From assembly GCF_900111115.1 (NCBI RefSeq), contig NZ_FOGD01000002.1:310001-374000 (forward strand): a stretch of 64,000 nucleotides of DNA, read 5' to 3'. Both the position numbers and the translations under genes were made by a program. The stretch's first letter is position 1. Each line of letters starts with the position of its first letter. Origin of the DNA: Giesbergeria anulus (GTDB lineage Bacteria > Pseudomonadota > Gammaproteobacteria > Burkholderiales > Burkholderiaceae_C). This document shows positions 41,651 to 52,594 of this stretch, piece by piece. Under the pieces are notes generated by a model. That model searched no databases. It had not been told where the DNA came from and saw nothing but the letters and a program-made list of their open reading frames with translations.

Positions 41651-42847
41651 TTAGCTTAAAACAACGCTGCCATCGGGTGCATCCAGCGGCGGGTGCGAAG
41701 CATCGGCTGGAGCCGTCGTGCCAGTTAACGCGACCATCATCGCGGCCAGTTGGCTGCGCAGGCCCGCCAACCCAGCCCCTGTGCGCGCACTGACAAAAAC
41801 TCTGGGCGTCTGGCGGCCATCGAGTTCATAAACATCTTGCCACTGCACAGGCTGTTGGCCATCGGGCAGCACATCTGCCTTATTGAACACCAGCAATTGC
41901 GGTATATCGCTGGCACCAATTTCTGCCAGCACCCGCTGCACTTGCGCAATTTGTTCTGGAAACTTGGGGTTAGACGCATCAATGACGTGCAGCAGCAGGT
42001 CGGCGTCAATCGCCTCTTGCAACGTGGCTTGGAAGGCATCGACCAAGCCGTGCGGCAAGTCTTTGATAAAACCCACCGTATCAGACAAAGAAACGGAACG
42101 CTCTAGCTCACCAATATAGAGCTGGCGCGTGGTGGTATCTAAGGTGGCAAAAAGCTGATCGGCTGCGTAGGCTCTGGCCTTGACTAGCGCGTTGAACAGG
42201 GTTGATTTGCCGGCATTGGTGTAACCCACCAACGACACATTAAAGGTTTGGCGGCGCTCACGCTGACGCCGCTGCGTCGTGCGCTGGCGCTTGACCTTGG
42301 ACAGGCGCTCTTTGAGCCGCTTGATAGACTCGCCAATCATGCGCCGGTCTAGCTCAATTTGCGCCTCGCCGGGGCCACCACGCGCACCAATGCCGCCGCG
42401 TTGCCGCTCTAAGTGCGACCAGCGGCGCACCAAACGGGTGCTCAGGTAATTGAGGCGCGCCAACTCGACCTGCAATTTGCCTTCGTGGCTGCGGGCGCGC
42501 TGGGCAAAAATTTCTAGGATCAGAAAGGTGCGGTCGTTGACGGGCAACTCTAAGTGGCGCTCCAGATTTCTCTGCTGCGCCGGGCTGAGGGCTTGGTCAA
42601 ACAATACCTCGGCAGCGCCGTGCATCTGCGCCAACAGACGAATCTCGTCTGCTTTGCCACTACCCACAAAGAGTGCAGCATCCGGTGCCTTGCGCTTGCA
42701 CACCACAGAGGCCACCGGCTGCATACCTGCCGTTTGCGCTAGCAGGCCCAACTCTTCAAGTTGGGCATCAAAATCGGCTGCACCAAAATCTACCCCAACC
42801 AACACCACAGGTGTTGGCTCTGGTTGCTTGTTGTTATCTGATGTCAA
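41651..42847 (-). CDS. hflX: GTPase HflX (ribosome-splitting factor)
   Basis: 398 aa. N-terminal HflX domain (FDAQLEELGLLAQTAGMQPVASVVCKRKAPDAALFVGSGKADEI) and coiled arm (GGIGARGGPGEAQIELDRRMIGESIKRLKERL), then the G domain with P-loop VGYTNAGKSTLFNAL, DTTTRQLY, SDTVGFIKDLPHGLVDAFQATL and NKAD. Rescues stalled ribosomes after heat stress. The likely start is TTG at 42847 (MTSDNNKQPE); no ATG exists before residue 42, and GGTGG lies upstream. 12 bp after hfq. Confidence 0.95.
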   Translation of the reverse strand: MTSDNNKQPEPTPVVLVGVDFGAADFDAQLEELGLLAQTAGMQPVASVVCKRKAPDAALFVGSGKADEIRLLAQMHGAAEVLFDQALSPAQQRNLERHLELPVNDRTFLILEIFAQRARSHEGKLQVELARLNYLSTRLVRRWSHLERQRGGIGARGGPGEAQIELDRRMIGESIKRLKERLSKVKRQRTTQRRQRERRQTFNVSLVGYTNAGKSTLFNALVKARAYAADQLFATLDTTTRQLYIGELERSVSLSDTVGFIKDLPHGLVDAFQATLQEAIDADLLLHVIDASNPKFPEQIAQVQRVLAEIGASDIPQLLVFNKADVLPDGQQPVQWQDVYELDGRQTPRVFVSARTGAGLAGLRSQLAAMMVALTGTTAPADASHPPLDAPDGSVVLS

Positions 42848-42859
42848 ATGAGGCCACCA

Positions 42860-43108
42860 TCAAGCCGACTCCGGCTCGACATTTTCAGCAATAGAGAAGT
42901 TCACGGCACGCCCCGGAACGATGGTGGAGATGGCGTGCTTGTACACCATCTGCGTCACCGTGTTGCGCAGCAGCACTACATACTGATCGAAAGACTCGAT
43001 CTGGCCTTGCAGCTTGATGCCATTGACCAGATAAATCGATACTGGCACATGCTCGCGCCGCAAGGCATTCAGAAACGGATCCTGCAAAATTTGACCTTTG
43101 TTGCTCAC
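42860..43108 (-). CDS. hfq: RNA chaperone Hfq
   Basis: Hexameric Sm-like protein that pairs small RNAs with mRNAs. 82 aa from GTG 43108 ([67 protein letters not shown]). Sm1 and Sm2 motifs are intact, including FDQYVVLL and the YKHAIST His57-equivalent. GGAGA sits six bases before the GTG, which decides the start over an ATG 18 codons upstream. Short acidic tail. Order der-hfq-hflX-hflK-hflC is conserved. Confidence 0.96.
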   Translation of the reverse strand: MSNKGQILQDPFLNALRREHVPVSIYLVNGIKLQGQIESFDQYVVLLRNTVTQMVYKHAISTIVPGRAVNFSIAENVEPESA

Positions 43109-43227
43109 GATATTCTCCGTGTTAAAAATAAAATGGAATGGAATGATAGTAATGGGAAGCAACCTTTACTAGGTTGCCCCCTCGACCGACAGGGTTGCAG
43201 ATCCGATCCGCAGAAAAACCAGCAAGA

Positions 43228-44568
43228 TCAAGAATCGGTGTTGGCATAGGGATTTTTAGAAGTTTTCATCTCTATGCGCAGTGGGGTACCCACCAAGTTA
43301 AATTCTTTACGGAAACGCCCCTCTAGGAACCGCTTGTAAGCCTCGGTGACATGCTCTAGAGAGTTGCCATGCACAATGATGACTGGCGGGTTCATGCCCC
43401 CTTGGTGGGCATAGCGCAACTTGGGCCGGAACATGCCTGCACGCTTGGGGCTTTGGAACTGTACCGCCTCTAGCAATAGGCGCGTCAGCACTGGGGTTGG
43501 CATTTTGCAGGTAGCCGCCTTGTGCGCTTGCAAGATAGCGGGCCACAGCGGGCCCAAACCTTGGCGCTTGATGGCCGAGATAAAGTGCAGCGCCGCAAAA
43601 TTGAGAAAGCCCAGTTTGGACTCAATGGCGCGCTCTACCAACTGACGTTGGTAGGCATCCAAGGCATCCCATTTGTTCACGGCCAGCACCACAGCACGGC
43701 CACTTTCTAAAATGTAGCCTGCAATATGGGCATCTTGATCGGTCACGCCTTGGGTAGCATCGAGCAGCAACAGCACCACGTTGGCCGAATCAATGGCCTG
43801 CAAAGTTTTAACCACCGAGAACTTCTCGATGGCTTCAAACACTCGGCCTTTGCGGCGCAGGCCCGCTGTGTCAATCAGTTCAAACTTTTGCCCGTCGCGC
43901 TCAAAGGGCACCGAAATGGCATCGCGGGTGGTGCCGGGCATGTCAAACGCCACCAAGCGCTCTTCACCCAGCCAAGCATTGATGAGGGTGGATTTACCCG
44001 CATTGGGGCGACCTGCCACCGCCAACTTGATGGTTGGCTCTGGCTCGGCTTCGGCCTCGCCATCAGGCTCTTCTAGGTGCAAGCGCTCTAGCGCCAGCTC
44101 AACCAAACCGCGAATGCCTTGGCCGTGGGCAGCAGAGACAGGATAGACCTCACCCAACCCCAGCTCGTAAAACTCGGACAACTGCACGCCTTCGAGCATG
44201 CCTTCGGCCTTGTTAGCCACCAGCAGGCATTGCTTGCCCAAGCGGCGCAGGTATTGGGCGATGTCGTGGTCTTGGCCAGACAGGCCCGCACGGGCGTCCA
44301 CCACAAAGACCACCACATCGGCTTCGGCCACGGCCTGCTGGGTTTGGCGGGCCATTTCACGGTAAATGCCCGAAGAGGCATCAGGCTCAAAGCCCCCGGT
44401 ATCAATGACGATATATTCGTGTTTGCCTTGCTTTCCAGTGCCGTAGTGACGGTCGCGCGTCAGGCCAGCAAAGTCGGCCACGATGGCATCGCGGGACTTT
44501 GTCAGGCGGTTGAAAAGGGTAGATTTGCCCACATTGGGACGCCCTACCAGGGCAATGACTGGTTTCAT
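43228..44568 (-). CDS. der: Ribosome biogenesis GTPase Der (EngA)
   Basis: 446 aa with two tandem G domains acting in 50S assembly. G1: [15 protein letters not shown] near residue 8, DTGGFE, NKAEG; G2: [34 protein letters not shown] near residue 187, [16 protein letters not shown]. The C-terminal KH-like domain (residues about 360-440) contains [21 protein letters not shown]. 14 bp downstream of bamB, the usual bamB-der pair. Separated from hfq by 119 bp. Confidence 0.97.
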   Translation of the reverse strand: MKPVIALVGRPNVGKSTLFNRLTKSRDAIVADFAGLTRDRHYGTGKQGKHEYIVIDTGGFEPDASSGIYREMARQTQQAVAEADVVVFVVDARAGLSGQDHDIAQYLRRLGKQCLLVANKAEGMLEGVQLSEFYELGLGEVYPVSAAHGQGIRGLVELALERLHLEEPDGEAEAEPEPTIKLAVAGRPNAGKSTLINAWLGEERLVAFDMPGTTRDAISVPFERDGQKFELIDTAGLRRKGRVFEAIEKFSVVKTLQAIDSANVVLLLLDATQGVTDQDAHIAGYILESGRAVVLAVNKWDALDAYQRQLVERAIESKLGFLNFAALHFISAIKRQGLGPLWPAILQAHKAATCKMPTPVLTRLLLEAVQFQSPKRAGMFRPKLRYAHQGGMNPPVIIVHGNSLEHVTEAYKRFLEGRFRKEFNLVGTPLRIEMKTSKNPYANTDS

Positions 44569-44582
44569 TAAAAACTTATTTT

Positions 44583-45746
44583 TTATTCGGGACGGAAGCC
44601 GTAGATTTTTCCTGCCAGCGTCGTGACCACCAAGGTGTTTCCGGCCACTACGGGCTGCGCCGAGATGCCGGAGTCATCGGTGGTCAAACGGTTGAGCAGG
44701 CTGCCGTCGGTTTTGGAGAGGAAATAGAGGTTTCCGGCACTATCGCCTACCACTACGGAGCGGCCCAACACCAACGGCGCGGACAGCTTGCGATACTTGA
44801 GTTGCTCGGAAGACCATTGCGGTGAACCGTTGCTACGGTTCCAAGCGGTGACGATACCATTGCTTTCAACGCCGTAAAGCGACTGCGCATCGCCATTGAC
44901 GCCTTGCATTCCTTGGGATTTTTGCGTCCAAAGGATTTTACCGTTGCTGGCATTGAGGCAACCGACCGCCGACTGAAAAGCCCTGGCGCACACCACGCCA
45001 TTGCTTTTACTGACTGGCCCGACCACATCGACCAAGCGTTCGATTTCATTGGTGCCACGGGGAATCGACAATGGCGACTCCCACAACACCGTGCCGGTAT
45101 CGGGCTGAACACCGGCCAAACGCCCATAAATGCCTACCAGCAGGGTGTTGTTGATGGCAGTGAGCACGCCTGCTTGGCGCAGTACCAGATTCTCACTAGA
45201 GTTGGCTGGCGTTTGCACCCAAAGTTGGTGGCCCGAACCGGCGTCCAGTGCCAGCAGGTTACGGTCTGCGGTGAGCACAAACACCCGCCCGCCCGCCACC
45301 AACGGCGGCGTAAACACTGGTGCATTGAGGCGCTGACGCCATTTTTCTTGCCCGGCTACCAGCACAATCAGTTCATTGTGGGCCGACACCACCGCAGCCA
45401 CATCACCATCGGCACCGACACCGGCGGCCAGTGGCTCTTGCAATGCACGGTGCCACAACGGACGGCCTGTGCTGGCATCAAGAGCGGTTACTTCACCATC
45501 GCTGGACGCCAGCGTGAGGACTTGGCCCTTGGCCTGCATCGACAGTGGCGGTTTAAAGGCAGTACCGACTCTGGCTGTCCAAGCCTGTTGCACCCCCAAG
45601 AGTGGTGCATTGAGCACCACTTCTTGCGGTTTGTTTTCAGGGCTAGAACTCCAAGAGGAGCAAGCACTGACCAGCAACGCCGCAGCCATCGCGGCTAACA
45701 GACGCGACGGGCGGCCAAAACCACGTAGATAGATGCTATTTTTCAC
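44583..45746 (-). CDS. bamB: Outer membrane protein assembly factor BamB
   Basis: 387-aa lipoprotein subunit of the BAM complex. GTG start (45744-45746) overlapping the upstream stop, with AAAGGAGG inside the previous gene. Signal peptide with lipobox LLVSAC. PQQ-type beta-propeller repeats run through the whole protein: [87 protein letters not shown]. Attaches to the periplasmic side of the outer membrane. Confidence 0.96.
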   Translation of the reverse strand: MKNSIYLRGFGRPSRLLAAMAAALLVSACSSWSSSPENKPQEVVLNAPLLGVQQAWTARVGTAFKPPLSMQAKGQVLTLASSDGEVTALDASTGRPLWHRALQEPLAAGVGADGDVAAVVSAHNELIVLVAGQEKWRQRLNAPVFTPPLVAGGRVFVLTADRNLLALDAGSGHQLWVQTPANSSENLVLRQAGVLTAINNTLLVGIYGRLAGVQPDTGTVLWESPLSIPRGTNEIERLVDVVGPVSKSNGVVCARAFQSAVGCLNASNGKILWTQKSQGMQGVNGDAQSLYGVESNGIVTAWNRSNGSPQWSSEQLKYRKLSAPLVLGRSVVVGDSAGNLYFLSKTDGSLLNRLTTDDSGISAQPVVAGNTLVVTTLAGKIYGFRPE

Positions 45747-46426
45747 CCTGGGCCTCCTTTATCCGACGAAGCCACTGCCGTGCTGTCGGGGTTAAATCCT
45801 AAAGCGTTGAGCTTGAATGCAACCAGACGCTTGAACTCAGGATAGGCTCCCAGTTTGTCATGGGCTTTGCGATACTGCTCCAGCGCTTCAGCGGGTTTTT
45901 GTTGCAGTATGCGAATGTCGCCTTGGCGATCAGCCACAATGGCCTCAAATTCTGGTGGCACTGGCGCAGACAACTGCTTGAGCGCATCGTCATAGGCCCC
46001 TTTTTCTAGCAGCAGGCCCGCCAAACGCAAACGTGCAATGGCTTTTTGGCCCTCATCGGCACCACTTTGCACCACCCACAGCAGGGCCTCCTCAGACTTG
46101 GCGGCGTTCTTGTTGTCTTGCCAAGCCTTAGAAGCCAGCAGACCGGCTTGCACCGATTGCTGGGTGCTGGCATATTTGTCACGGATATCTTTGAACGCCT
46201 GCTCTAACTTGGCATCATCTTTGGCCCGGATGGCTGCGTTCAATTCTTCCTGCAAAGCTGCAGCTTGCATAGACTGGCGGTTTTGCCAAAATTGATAGCC
46301 ATTCCAGATGGCTATCGATCCAAAAACGAGCAGCAACACCGAGCTGATCAGATTGCCCCAAGTATTCCAAAAATGCTTGAGCTGGTCTATTTGCTCTTGT
46401 TCTTCAAGATCGAGGTGGTTTGCCAT
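45743..46426 (-). CDS. YfgM-like tetratricopeptide membrane protein
   Basis: 227 aa. Cytoplasmic N-terminus MANHLDLEEQEQIDQLKHFWNTWG, one membrane helix (NLISSVLLLVFGSIAIWNGYQF, about residues 27-48), then a periplasmic TPR-like helical domain (YASTQQSVQAGLLASKAWQDNKNAAKSEEALLWVVQ). In E. coli YfgM binds PpiD and SecYEG and helps periplasmic protein folding. Position between hisS and bamB is the same as in E. coli. Stop and bamB GTG overlap. Confidence 0.9.
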   Translation of the reverse strand: MANHLDLEEQEQIDQLKHFWNTWGNLISSVLLLVFGSIAIWNGYQFWQNRQSMQAAALQEELNAAIRAKDDAKLEQAFKDIRDKYASTQQSVQAGLLASKAWQDNKNAAKSEEALLWVVQSGADEGQKAIARLRLAGLLLEKGAYDDALKQLSAPVPPEFEAIVADRQGDIRILQQKPAEALEQYRKAHDKLGAYPEFKRLVAFKLNALGFNPDSTAVASSDKGGPG

Positions 46427-46441
46427 GAGGTGAATCCGAAT

Positions 46442-47773
46442 TTAGGGGGTCGATTTTAGGATGGCCGCCCACTCGCTCACTTGGGCCATGGCGTATTCTT
46501 GCTGCTGGCCTTGGCCATCGCGCAGGGACTTGACGGTGACGCAACCACGAGAGACTTCATCCTCACCAAAAATCAGCGCATAGCGGGCACCACTGGCATC
46601 GGCCTTTTTAAATTGTGATTTCATGCTGCCCATGCCCTCACCCGCTTGGGTGGGAGTGTGCATTTGCACCGAAGTTCCTTGGGCGCGCAATGGTTGTAGC
46701 ACCCTAAAAGCCGCTGGCAACACACTGGCGCTGGGCAAGATAGCATAGACATCGGGGGCCACCGGCGACGGGGCAGCACCTTGCTCTTTGAGCAGTTCTA
46801 GCACCCGCTCTACCCCCAAAGCCCAACCGACTGCCGGTGCGGGCTTGCCGCCAATTTGCTCAATCAGGCCATCATAGCGCCCGCCCCCGCAAATGGTGCC
46901 TTGGGAGCCAAGCTGCTCGGTGATGAATTCAAACACCGTCAGGTTGTAGTAGTCCATGCCCCGCACCAAACGCGGGTTGATTTGCCAAGCAACGCCAGCG
47001 GCATCCAAAATCGACTGCACGGTGTGCAAATGCGCCAATGAAGCCTCGCCCAGAAAATCAAGCAGGCGCGGCGCGGCCTCTACCAAGTCTTTCATGGCCG
47101 GATTTTTGGTATCCAAAATCCGCAAGGGGTTGCTGTGCAAACGCCGACTGGCATCTTCATCAAGCTGATCGGCGTGGGCCTCAAAATAGGTGATGAGTGC
47201 AGCACGGTGGGCCTTGCGCTCTTCGGGCTGGCCTAAGCTGTTGAGTTCTAGCCGGACGTTGGTCAGGCCCAGTTCTTTCCAGAGCGCATCAGCGAGCAAA
47301 ATCAGTTCGGCATCAACCTCGGCCCCCGGAAAACCCAGAGCCTCTGCGCCAATCTGGTGGAACTGGCGATAGCGCCCACGCTGGGGGCGCTCGTGGCGAA
47401 ACATCGGCCCCATGTAGTACAGGCGCTTGCCGCCTTCGTACAGCATGGTGTGCTCGACCACGGCGCGCACCACGCCAGCGGTGCTTTCGGGGCGCAGGGT
47501 GAGCTGCTCGCCATTGAGACGGTCTTCAAAAGAGTACATCTCTTTTTCGACGATATCGGTCACCTCACCCAAGCCCCGAATGAACAGGCCGGTGTTCTCT
47601 AGGATAGGGGTGCGAATGTTTTGGTAGGCAAAGCGCGCCATCAATTGGCGCACCTTGTCTTCTAACCATTCCCATTGTGCAGAATGGGGTGGCAGGATGT
47701 CATTCATGCCCTTGATGGCTTTGATTTTTCCAGCTTTGGTCACAGTCTTATTGTTTTCGGTACTCACACGCAT
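46442..47773 (-). CDS. hisS: Histidine--tRNA ligase
   Basis: Class II synthetase, 443 aa with ATG 47773; a GTG two codons later is better spaced from GAGAG, so the first residues are uncertain. Conserved [21 protein letters not shown], motif 2 [29 protein letters not shown], histidine A motif [16 protein letters not shown], and motif 3 [16 protein letters not shown], followed by the anticodon domain ([39 protein letters not shown]). 15 bp before the YfgM-like gene; 34 bp after ispG. Confidence 0.97.
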   Translation of the reverse strand: MRVSTENNKTVTKAGKIKAIKGMNDILPPHSAQWEWLEDKVRQLMARFAYQNIRTPILENTGLFIRGLGEVTDIVEKEMYSFEDRLNGEQLTLRPESTAGVVRAVVEHTMLYEGGKRLYYMGPMFRHERPQRGRYRQFHQIGAEALGFPGAEVDAELILLADALWKELGLTNVRLELNSLGQPEERKAHRAALITYFEAHADQLDEDASRRLHSNPLRILDTKNPAMKDLVEAAPRLLDFLGEASLAHLHTVQSILDAAGVAWQINPRLVRGMDYYNLTVFEFITEQLGSQGTICGGGRYDGLIEQIGGKPAPAVGWALGVERVLELLKEQGAAPSPVAPDVYAILPSASVLPAAFRVLQPLRAQGTSVQMHTPTQAGEGMGSMKSQFKKADASGARYALIFGEDEVSRGCVTVKSLRDGQGQQQEYAMAQVSEWAAILKSTP

Positions 47774-47807
47774 CTCTCATCCATAAAAACCAGAATCTGC
47801 CACCGCT

Positions 47808-49073
47808 TCAGGCACCAAACCGCTGGGCTACATAGTTGTCCACAATTTGCTGAAACTCGGCAATGATCTGCCCGCCGCGCAGGGTAGTGACTTTTTCGCC
47901 ATCAATAAACACCGGGGCAGCAGGGGCCTCACCCGTGCCGGGCAAGCTGATGCCGATATCGGCATGTTTGCTCTCACCGGGGCCATTGACGATGCAACCC
48001 ATCACCGCCACCTTCAGGGTTTCGACCCCACGGTATTGCGAGCGCCACGTGGGCATCTGCTGGCGCAGGTAGTCGTCAATTTGTTTAGCCAACTCTTGAA
48101 ACGTGGTGCTGGTGGTACGACCACAGCCGGGGCAAGCGGTAACACTGGGGTTAAACATGCGCAGGCCCAAGGCCTGCAAAATCTCAGACGCAATGACCAC
48201 CTCTTGGGTACGCGACTCGCCAGGCTGCGGCGTTAAAGAGACACGAATGGTGTCGCCAATGCCCTCTTGCAGCAATACTGACAGCGCCGCCGCAGAGGCT
48301 ACCGTGCCCTTGGTGCCCATACCGGCCTCGGTCAGACCCAAATGCAGCGCATAGTTGCAACGGCGGGCCAACTCGCGGTACACCGAGATCAAATCTTGCA
48401 CGCCGCTGACCTTGCACGACAGGATGATTTGCTCACCAGGCATGCCCATTGCCTCAGCCGATTGTGCCGATTGGATGGCCGAGGTAATGAGTGCCTCGTA
48501 CATGATCTGCTTGGCATCACTGGGTACGGCACGCTGGGCGTTCTCGTCCATCAGCCGGGCCAGCAACTCTTGGTCTAAGCTACCCCAATTGACGCCAATG
48601 CGCACCGGCTTTTGCCAGCGCATGGCGGCCTCGATCATTTGACCAAACTGGCGGTCACGCTTTTCGCCCTTGCCCACATTGCCGGGGTTGATGCGGTATT
48701 TGGACAGGGCCTGCGCACAGGCAGGGTAGTCGGTGAGCAGAGTGTGGCCGTTGTAGTGGAAATCACCAATCAACGGTACGTCAATGCCCATGCGGTCAAG
48801 CTGTTCGCGCACGTAAGGCACGGCGGCGGCAGCTTCGGGGGTATTGACCGTGATGCGCACCAGCTCGGAACCGGCTTGGGCCAGCTCTTTGATTTGGATA
48901 GCCGTGCCAATGGCATCGACGGTATCAGTGTTGGTCATGGACTGGATGCACACCGGCGCATCGCCACCGATACGCACTTCGCGTGTGCCCCAAACTACCT
49001 TGGCTTGGTGGCTGCTGCGTGCCTTGGGCGCAGCAACAGGAATAGCATCTGTACTTGGTTGGAAGTCTTGCAT
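47808..49073 (-). CDS. ispG: 4-Hydroxy-3-methylbut-2-enyl-diphosphate synthase (flavodoxin/ferredoxin)
   Basis: Converts MEcPP to HMBPP in the MEP isoprenoid pathway using a [4Fe-4S] cluster. 421 aa. N-terminal TIM barrel ([58 protein letters not shown]). Cluster cysteines are in ACPGCGRT and in [26 protein letters not shown] 49073 overlaps the rodZ stop by one base (TAATG). Conserved partner of hisS and rodZ. Confidence 0.97.
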   Translation of the reverse strand: MQDFQPSTDAIPVAAPKARSSHQAKVVWGTREVRIGGDAPVCIQSMTNTDTVDAIGTAIQIKELAQAGSELVRITVNTPEAAAAVPYVREQLDRMGIDVPLIGDFHYNGHTLLTDYPACAQALSKYRINPGNVGKGEKRDRQFGQMIEAAMRWQKPVRIGVNWGSLDQELLARLMDENAQRAVPSDAKQIMYEALITSAIQSAQSAEAMGMPGEQIILSCKVSGVQDLISVYRELARRCNYALHLGLTEAGMGTKGTVASAAALSVLLQEGIGDTIRVSLTPQPGESRTQEVVIASEILQALGLRMFNPSVTACPGCGRTTSTTFQELAKQIDDYLRQQMPTWRSQYRGVETLKVAVMGCIVNGPGESKHADIGISLPGTGEAPAAPVFIDGEKVTTLRGGQIIAEFQQIVDNYVAQRFGA

Positions 49074-50029
49074 TACTTCACCTCAAATCGGGCTGTGTTT
49101 TCGCGGGTGATAGCAGCGAGTTCAAAACGCTCACCCCGAATATAGACATCAGTGACGTCGGCACGGCCCACGCGCACCGACAGGGGTGGCTCGTGGGACA
49201 CCGTGACGCTCTCGCCTGCACCCAAGGTACGTTGCAACACGGTCGTTCCCTTGGCATCGCGCACCTGAATCCACGAAGAGGCTTTGGCACTGAGTACCAA
49301 CAAACCTTGGGGAGGCTTGGCTACCAACGATGCACTGGGTGCTGGCGCTGGCAACACTGCGGCTGACGGCTGCTGTGGTTTGGTTTCTAAGGGTACTGGC
49401 GGCAATACCGCCGGAAGTGGCGCATTACCCAGCACGGGCACAGAAGCTGACGGGGGCGTAAGCGGCACGGTGGCAGGTGTGGGGCTACTCACTGGGGGCG
49501 GCAGGGGAGCCACTGCTGCTTCGGCCTTATTTTCTTCTGGCACCGCAGCGGGCACCGGCACAGCAGCTTCTTCTTCAGGTTCTGACGCCAGCTTTTGCGG
49601 CAGAAAAAGCACCACCAAAGCCCCCAACAACAAGGCGACGATGGCTAAAGTAACCCATTTTCCACCCAGCAAGGTCAACAGCGAGCGGCTGCGCTCGTCC
49701 CGTAACCGGGTATTGATACCTTCACTGTGGGCTGCCAAACGTGGCTGCAATCCGGGAGGCATGGCCGCAAGGATGGGTGCCGGATCAATTTTGAGCGCTC
49801 GGCAAACACTGCCTGCAAAGGCACGAACAAAATTGGCATCAGGAAACTGCGCAAAGTTGTCTGCCTCCAAGGCTTGGAGCTTGGGTACCGACACTTTGAG
49901 CGAAGCGGCCAGGACTTCAACATGCAAACCCTGTGCCTGACGTGCTTGGCGCAACAACGCGCCTGGAGAAACAAAAGATGCCGCTGGGGCGTCCGGCACC
50001 ACAGCCGAAGAGTTAGGCAATTCACTCAT
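49073..50029 (-). CDS. rodZ: RodZ-like cytoskeletal/helix-turn-helix membrane protein
   Basis: 318 aa. Cytoplasmic HTH_25 domain ([43 protein letters not shown], about residues 20-65), single membrane helix ([20 protein letters not shown], about 125-145), long Pro/Ala/Val-rich periplasmic linker, and a C-terminal DUF4115 domain ([36 protein letters not shown]). This is RodZ architecture (MreB anchor, cell shape). ATG 50029 overlaps the end of pilW by 8 bp. Context pilW-rodZ-ispG-hisS is conserved. Confidence 0.9.
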   Translation of the reverse strand: MSELPNSSAVVPDAPAASFVSPGALLRQARQAQGLHVEVLAASLKVSVPKLQALEADNFAQFPDANFVRAFAGSVCRALKIDPAPILAAMPPGLQPRLAAHSEGINTRLRDERSRSLLTLLGGKWVTLAIVALLLGALVVLFLPQKLASEPEEEAAVPVPAAVPEENKAEAAVAPLPPPVSSPTPATVPLTPPSASVPVLGNAPLPAVLPPVPLETKPQQPSAAVLPAPAPSASLVAKPPQGLLVLSAKASSWIQVRDAKGTTVLQRTLGAGESVTVSHEPPLSVRVGRADVTDVYIRGERFELAAITRENTARFEVK

Positions 50030-50834
50030 CAAAGCGACCTTTATCGTATAGGGCCTGCTCGGCGGAGTCAGGGAAACGCTTACGCAACTGATCGGCCAGT
50101 TGCTTCATGGCCACCATGTTGCCCAAAGCGCGCTCGACCTTAACGCCCAGCCACAATGTTTCTGCATTGGACAGATCGCTGTTGTTCAAGCGACGGATAT
50201 AAAACTGGGCGCGCACCAGCTCCTTGCGCTTAAACAACAGGCTGGACAAGTGGTAAGCGACCACCGGATTGCCGGCATCAAGCTCGTAGGAGCGCATCAG
50301 TGCCTGCTCGGCGGCAACGTCATCACCAGCACGGGCATGGCACAGACCTTGCGCCATCAGGGTTTTGCTGCGGGCCATGTAAGCAGGATTGGTAAGCACC
50401 TGCAAAAAAATCTCATTGGCCTGTGGATACCTTTGTTGCACGCAGAGCAACCAACCACGGTTGTGCAGCACACCAGAGTCGGCGGGACGCAAATCTAACG
50501 CACGCTGAAAGCTGGCATCAGCTTGGGCATAGTCATTGAGCCGCATGTGAATCAGGCCGAGTAGGTTGTAGGCATCGGCATAGGACGAATCAGTGGCCAG
50601 CGCCTGCTTGGCCTCGTCCAAGGCCACCGAAGTCTGACCAGATTCAAAATAATTGGCGGCCAACTCTAACCGGATGCGGGCGCGGCGACGCACATCAGTC
50701 TCTTGTGCCGACGAGATCGGATCACTGCCGTTGCCCAATGTGCCGGTGGCACAGCCCGACAGGCCACCGAGACAGCACAGCAACATCCCGACACCTGCCC
50801 AATAGCGGCCTTTTGTCGTCAGACCTAGGGGCAT
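50022..50834 (-). CDS. pilW: Type IV pilus biogenesis/stability protein PilW (PilF)
   Basis: 270-aa TPR lipoprotein, pilotin for the PilQ secretin. Signal peptide with lipobox LGGLSGC. TPR units: ARIRLELAANYFESGQTSVALDEAKQALATDSSYADAYNLLGLIHMRLNDYAQADASFQRALDLRPADSGVLHNRGWLLCVQQRYPQANEIFLQVL. Starts one base after rlmN ends and overlaps rodZ, so these are tightly coupled. No other pilus genes in the window, as is normal for this locus. Confidence 0.93.
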   Translation of the reverse strand: MPLGLTTKGRYWAGVGMLLCCLGGLSGCATGTLGNGSDPISSAQETDVRRRARIRLELAANYFESGQTSVALDEAKQALATDSSYADAYNLLGLIHMRLNDYAQADASFQRALDLRPADSGVLHNRGWLLCVQQRYPQANEIFLQVLTNPAYMARSKTLMAQGLCHARAGDDVAAEQALMRSYELDAGNPVVAYHLSSLLFKRKELVRAQFYIRRLNNSDLSNAETLWLGVKVERALGNMVAMKQLADQLRKRFPDSAEQALYDKGRFDE

Positions 50835-50835
50835 A

Positions 50836-51975
50836 TCAAGGCTTCTCCGGCCCGGGGGCTACTGGAATCAGTGGGATGGTGCGCCGCTGGGCCATGCGCT
50901 CAGTGGCGCGGGTGCGGTCTTGCACCTCACCGGCCAATTGGCCGCAGGCGGCATCAATATCATCGCCGCGTGTTTTGCGCACCGTGGTGATGATGCCCGC
51001 ATCATTGAGCAACTTACCAAAGGCCAATACCTGCGGCTGTGCCGAGCGCTGCAAGCCCGACGCTGGAAAGGGATTAAACGGAATGAGGTTGAATTTGCAC
51101 CAAGCCCGACCGTGGGCATAAGAGCGCACCAGATCGATCAATTGCTGGGCGTGCTCTGGCTGGTCATTGACGCCATCGAGCATGCAGTATTCAAAAGTGA
51201 TGAAATCGCGCGGGGCGTGGGCCAGATAGCGCACACAAGCCTGCATCAATTCATCGAGCGGGTATTTGCGGTTGAGCGGCACGAGGTTGTCGCGCAAAGC
51301 ATCGTTGGGGGCGTGCAAAGAGACGGCCAGTGCCACGGGGCAATCTACGGCCAGCCGGTCTATCATGGGCACGATGCCGGAGGTAGACACCGTCAGACGG
51401 CGGCGCGAGAGACCATAACCGTGGTCATCGAGCATGGCGCGCAAGGCCGGTAGCAGAGCGCCATAATTTTGTAGCGGCTCGCCCATGCCCATCATCACGA
51501 CGTTGGAAATCACCCGCTCTGACACGCCCAAACGCTGGCGCAAGGTGTGCTCGGCAAACCAGAGCTGGGCCAAAATTTCGGCGGTGCTCAGGTTACGGCT
51601 AAAACCTTGGTGTCCGGTGGAGCAAAAACGGCAGCCCACAGCGCAGCCCGCCTGTGAAGAAACGCACAGGGTGCCCCGGTCGTCTTCGGGGATAAACACG
51701 GTCTCAACGGCGTTGCCTGCACCCACATCAAACAGCCATTTGACGGTGCCATCGGCAGATTGGTGCTCACTGACCACAGGCAGGGCGCTGATGTGCGCGC
51801 AGGTGGCCAGCTTTTGGCGCAGCGATTTGGCCAGATCAGTCATCTGGTCAAAACTGCTGGCACCACGCTGGTGAATCCAGCGGAACAATTGGGTGGCCCG
51901 AAAACGCTTTTCGCCCAACTGCTCACAAAAAGCGGTCAGGCCTTCAAGATCAAAATCCAGTAGATTGGTGTTCAT
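50836..51975 (-). CDS. rlmN: 23S rRNA (A2503-C2)/tRNA (A37-C2) methyltransferase RlmN
   Basis: Radical-SAM enzyme, 379 aa from ATG 51975 ([38 protein letters not shown]). Cluster cysteines 111, 115 and 118 in [15 protein letters not shown]; the two further catalytic Cys are in [10 protein letters not shown]-type position ([15 protein letters not shown]) and in the radical-SAM core. SAM-binding [12 protein letters not shown]. The longer ORF to 52011 is not supported. Between ndk and pilW as in many beta- and gammaproteobacteria. Confidence 0.96.
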   Translation of the reverse strand: MNTNLLDFDLEGLTAFCEQLGEKRFRATQLFRWIHQRGASSFDQMTDLAKSLRQKLATCAHISALPVVSEHQSADGTVKWLFDVGAGNAVETVFIPEDDRGTLCVSSQAGCAVGCRFCSTGHQGFSRNLSTAEILAQLWFAEHTLRQRLGVSERVISNVVMMGMGEPLQNYGALLPALRAMLDDHGYGLSRRRLTVSTSGIVPMIDRLAVDCPVALAVSLHAPNDALRDNLVPLNRKYPLDELMQACVRYLAHAPRDFITFEYCMLDGVNDQPEHAQQLIDLVRSYAHGRAWCKFNLIPFNPFPASGLQRSAQPQVLAFGKLLNDAGIITTVRKTRGDDIDAACGQLAGEVQDRTRATERMAQRRTIPLIPVAPGPEKP

Positions 51976-52071
51976 GTCTTTGCAAAAACGCTTTCGTGCT
52001 TGCCCCCACACACGGGCTGGTCATAAATCCGTACGGCGCTGAATGCCAAGCCCGGTATGGGGTACGCCATT

Positions 52072-52497
52072 TCAGCGCGAGAAAACGTTCAGGCCAGCGA
52101 AGAAGAAAGCGATTTCGACGGCGGCGGTTTCGGGGGCGTCAGAGCCGTGCACGGCGTTGGCATCGATGCTGTCAGCAAAGTCGGCGCGGATGGTGCCAGC
52201 TTCAGCCTTCTTGGGGTCGGTAGCGCCCATCAGTTCACGGTTTTTCAGGATGGCGTTTTCTCCTTCCAGAGCTTGGATCATCACGGGGCCGGAGATCATG
52301 AAATCGACCAGATCCTTGAAGAAAGGACGCTCTTTGTGCACAGCGTAGAACTGTTCAGCTTCGAGGCGCGACAGGTGGGCCATACGGGCAGCGACCACTT
52401 TGAGGCCAGCGGCTTCAAAACGGGCGTAGATTTGGCCGATGACGTTCTTAGCAACTGCGTCGGGCTTGATGATGGAGAGGGTGCGCTCGATGGCCAT
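52072..52497 (-). CDS. ndk: Nucleoside diphosphate kinase
   Basis: Transfers gamma-phosphate among NTPs and NDPs. 141 aa from ATG 52497 ([36 protein letters not shown]), preceded by AGGAAA; the longer ORF to 52674 overlaps rluB and is rejected. Catalytic His is in [12 protein letters not shown] (consensus NxxHGSDS), and Lys/Arg of the substrate site are present. Normal length. Confidence 0.97.
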   Translation of the reverse strand: MAIERTLSIIKPDAVAKNVIGQIYARFEAAGLKVVAARMAHLSRLEAEQFYAVHKERPFFKDLVDFMISGPVMIQALEGENAILKNRELMGATDPKKAEAGTIRADFADSIDANAVHGSDAPETAAVEIAFFFAGLNVFSR

Positions 52498-52594
52498 AGG
52501 ATTTCCTGATGAAATAAGAGTGGATTTAAGAATTTGTCTCTGCCAAAGCAGAAACAAAGCTTTTGATTCTAACCGGCTGTGTTGGCCGCTGGGC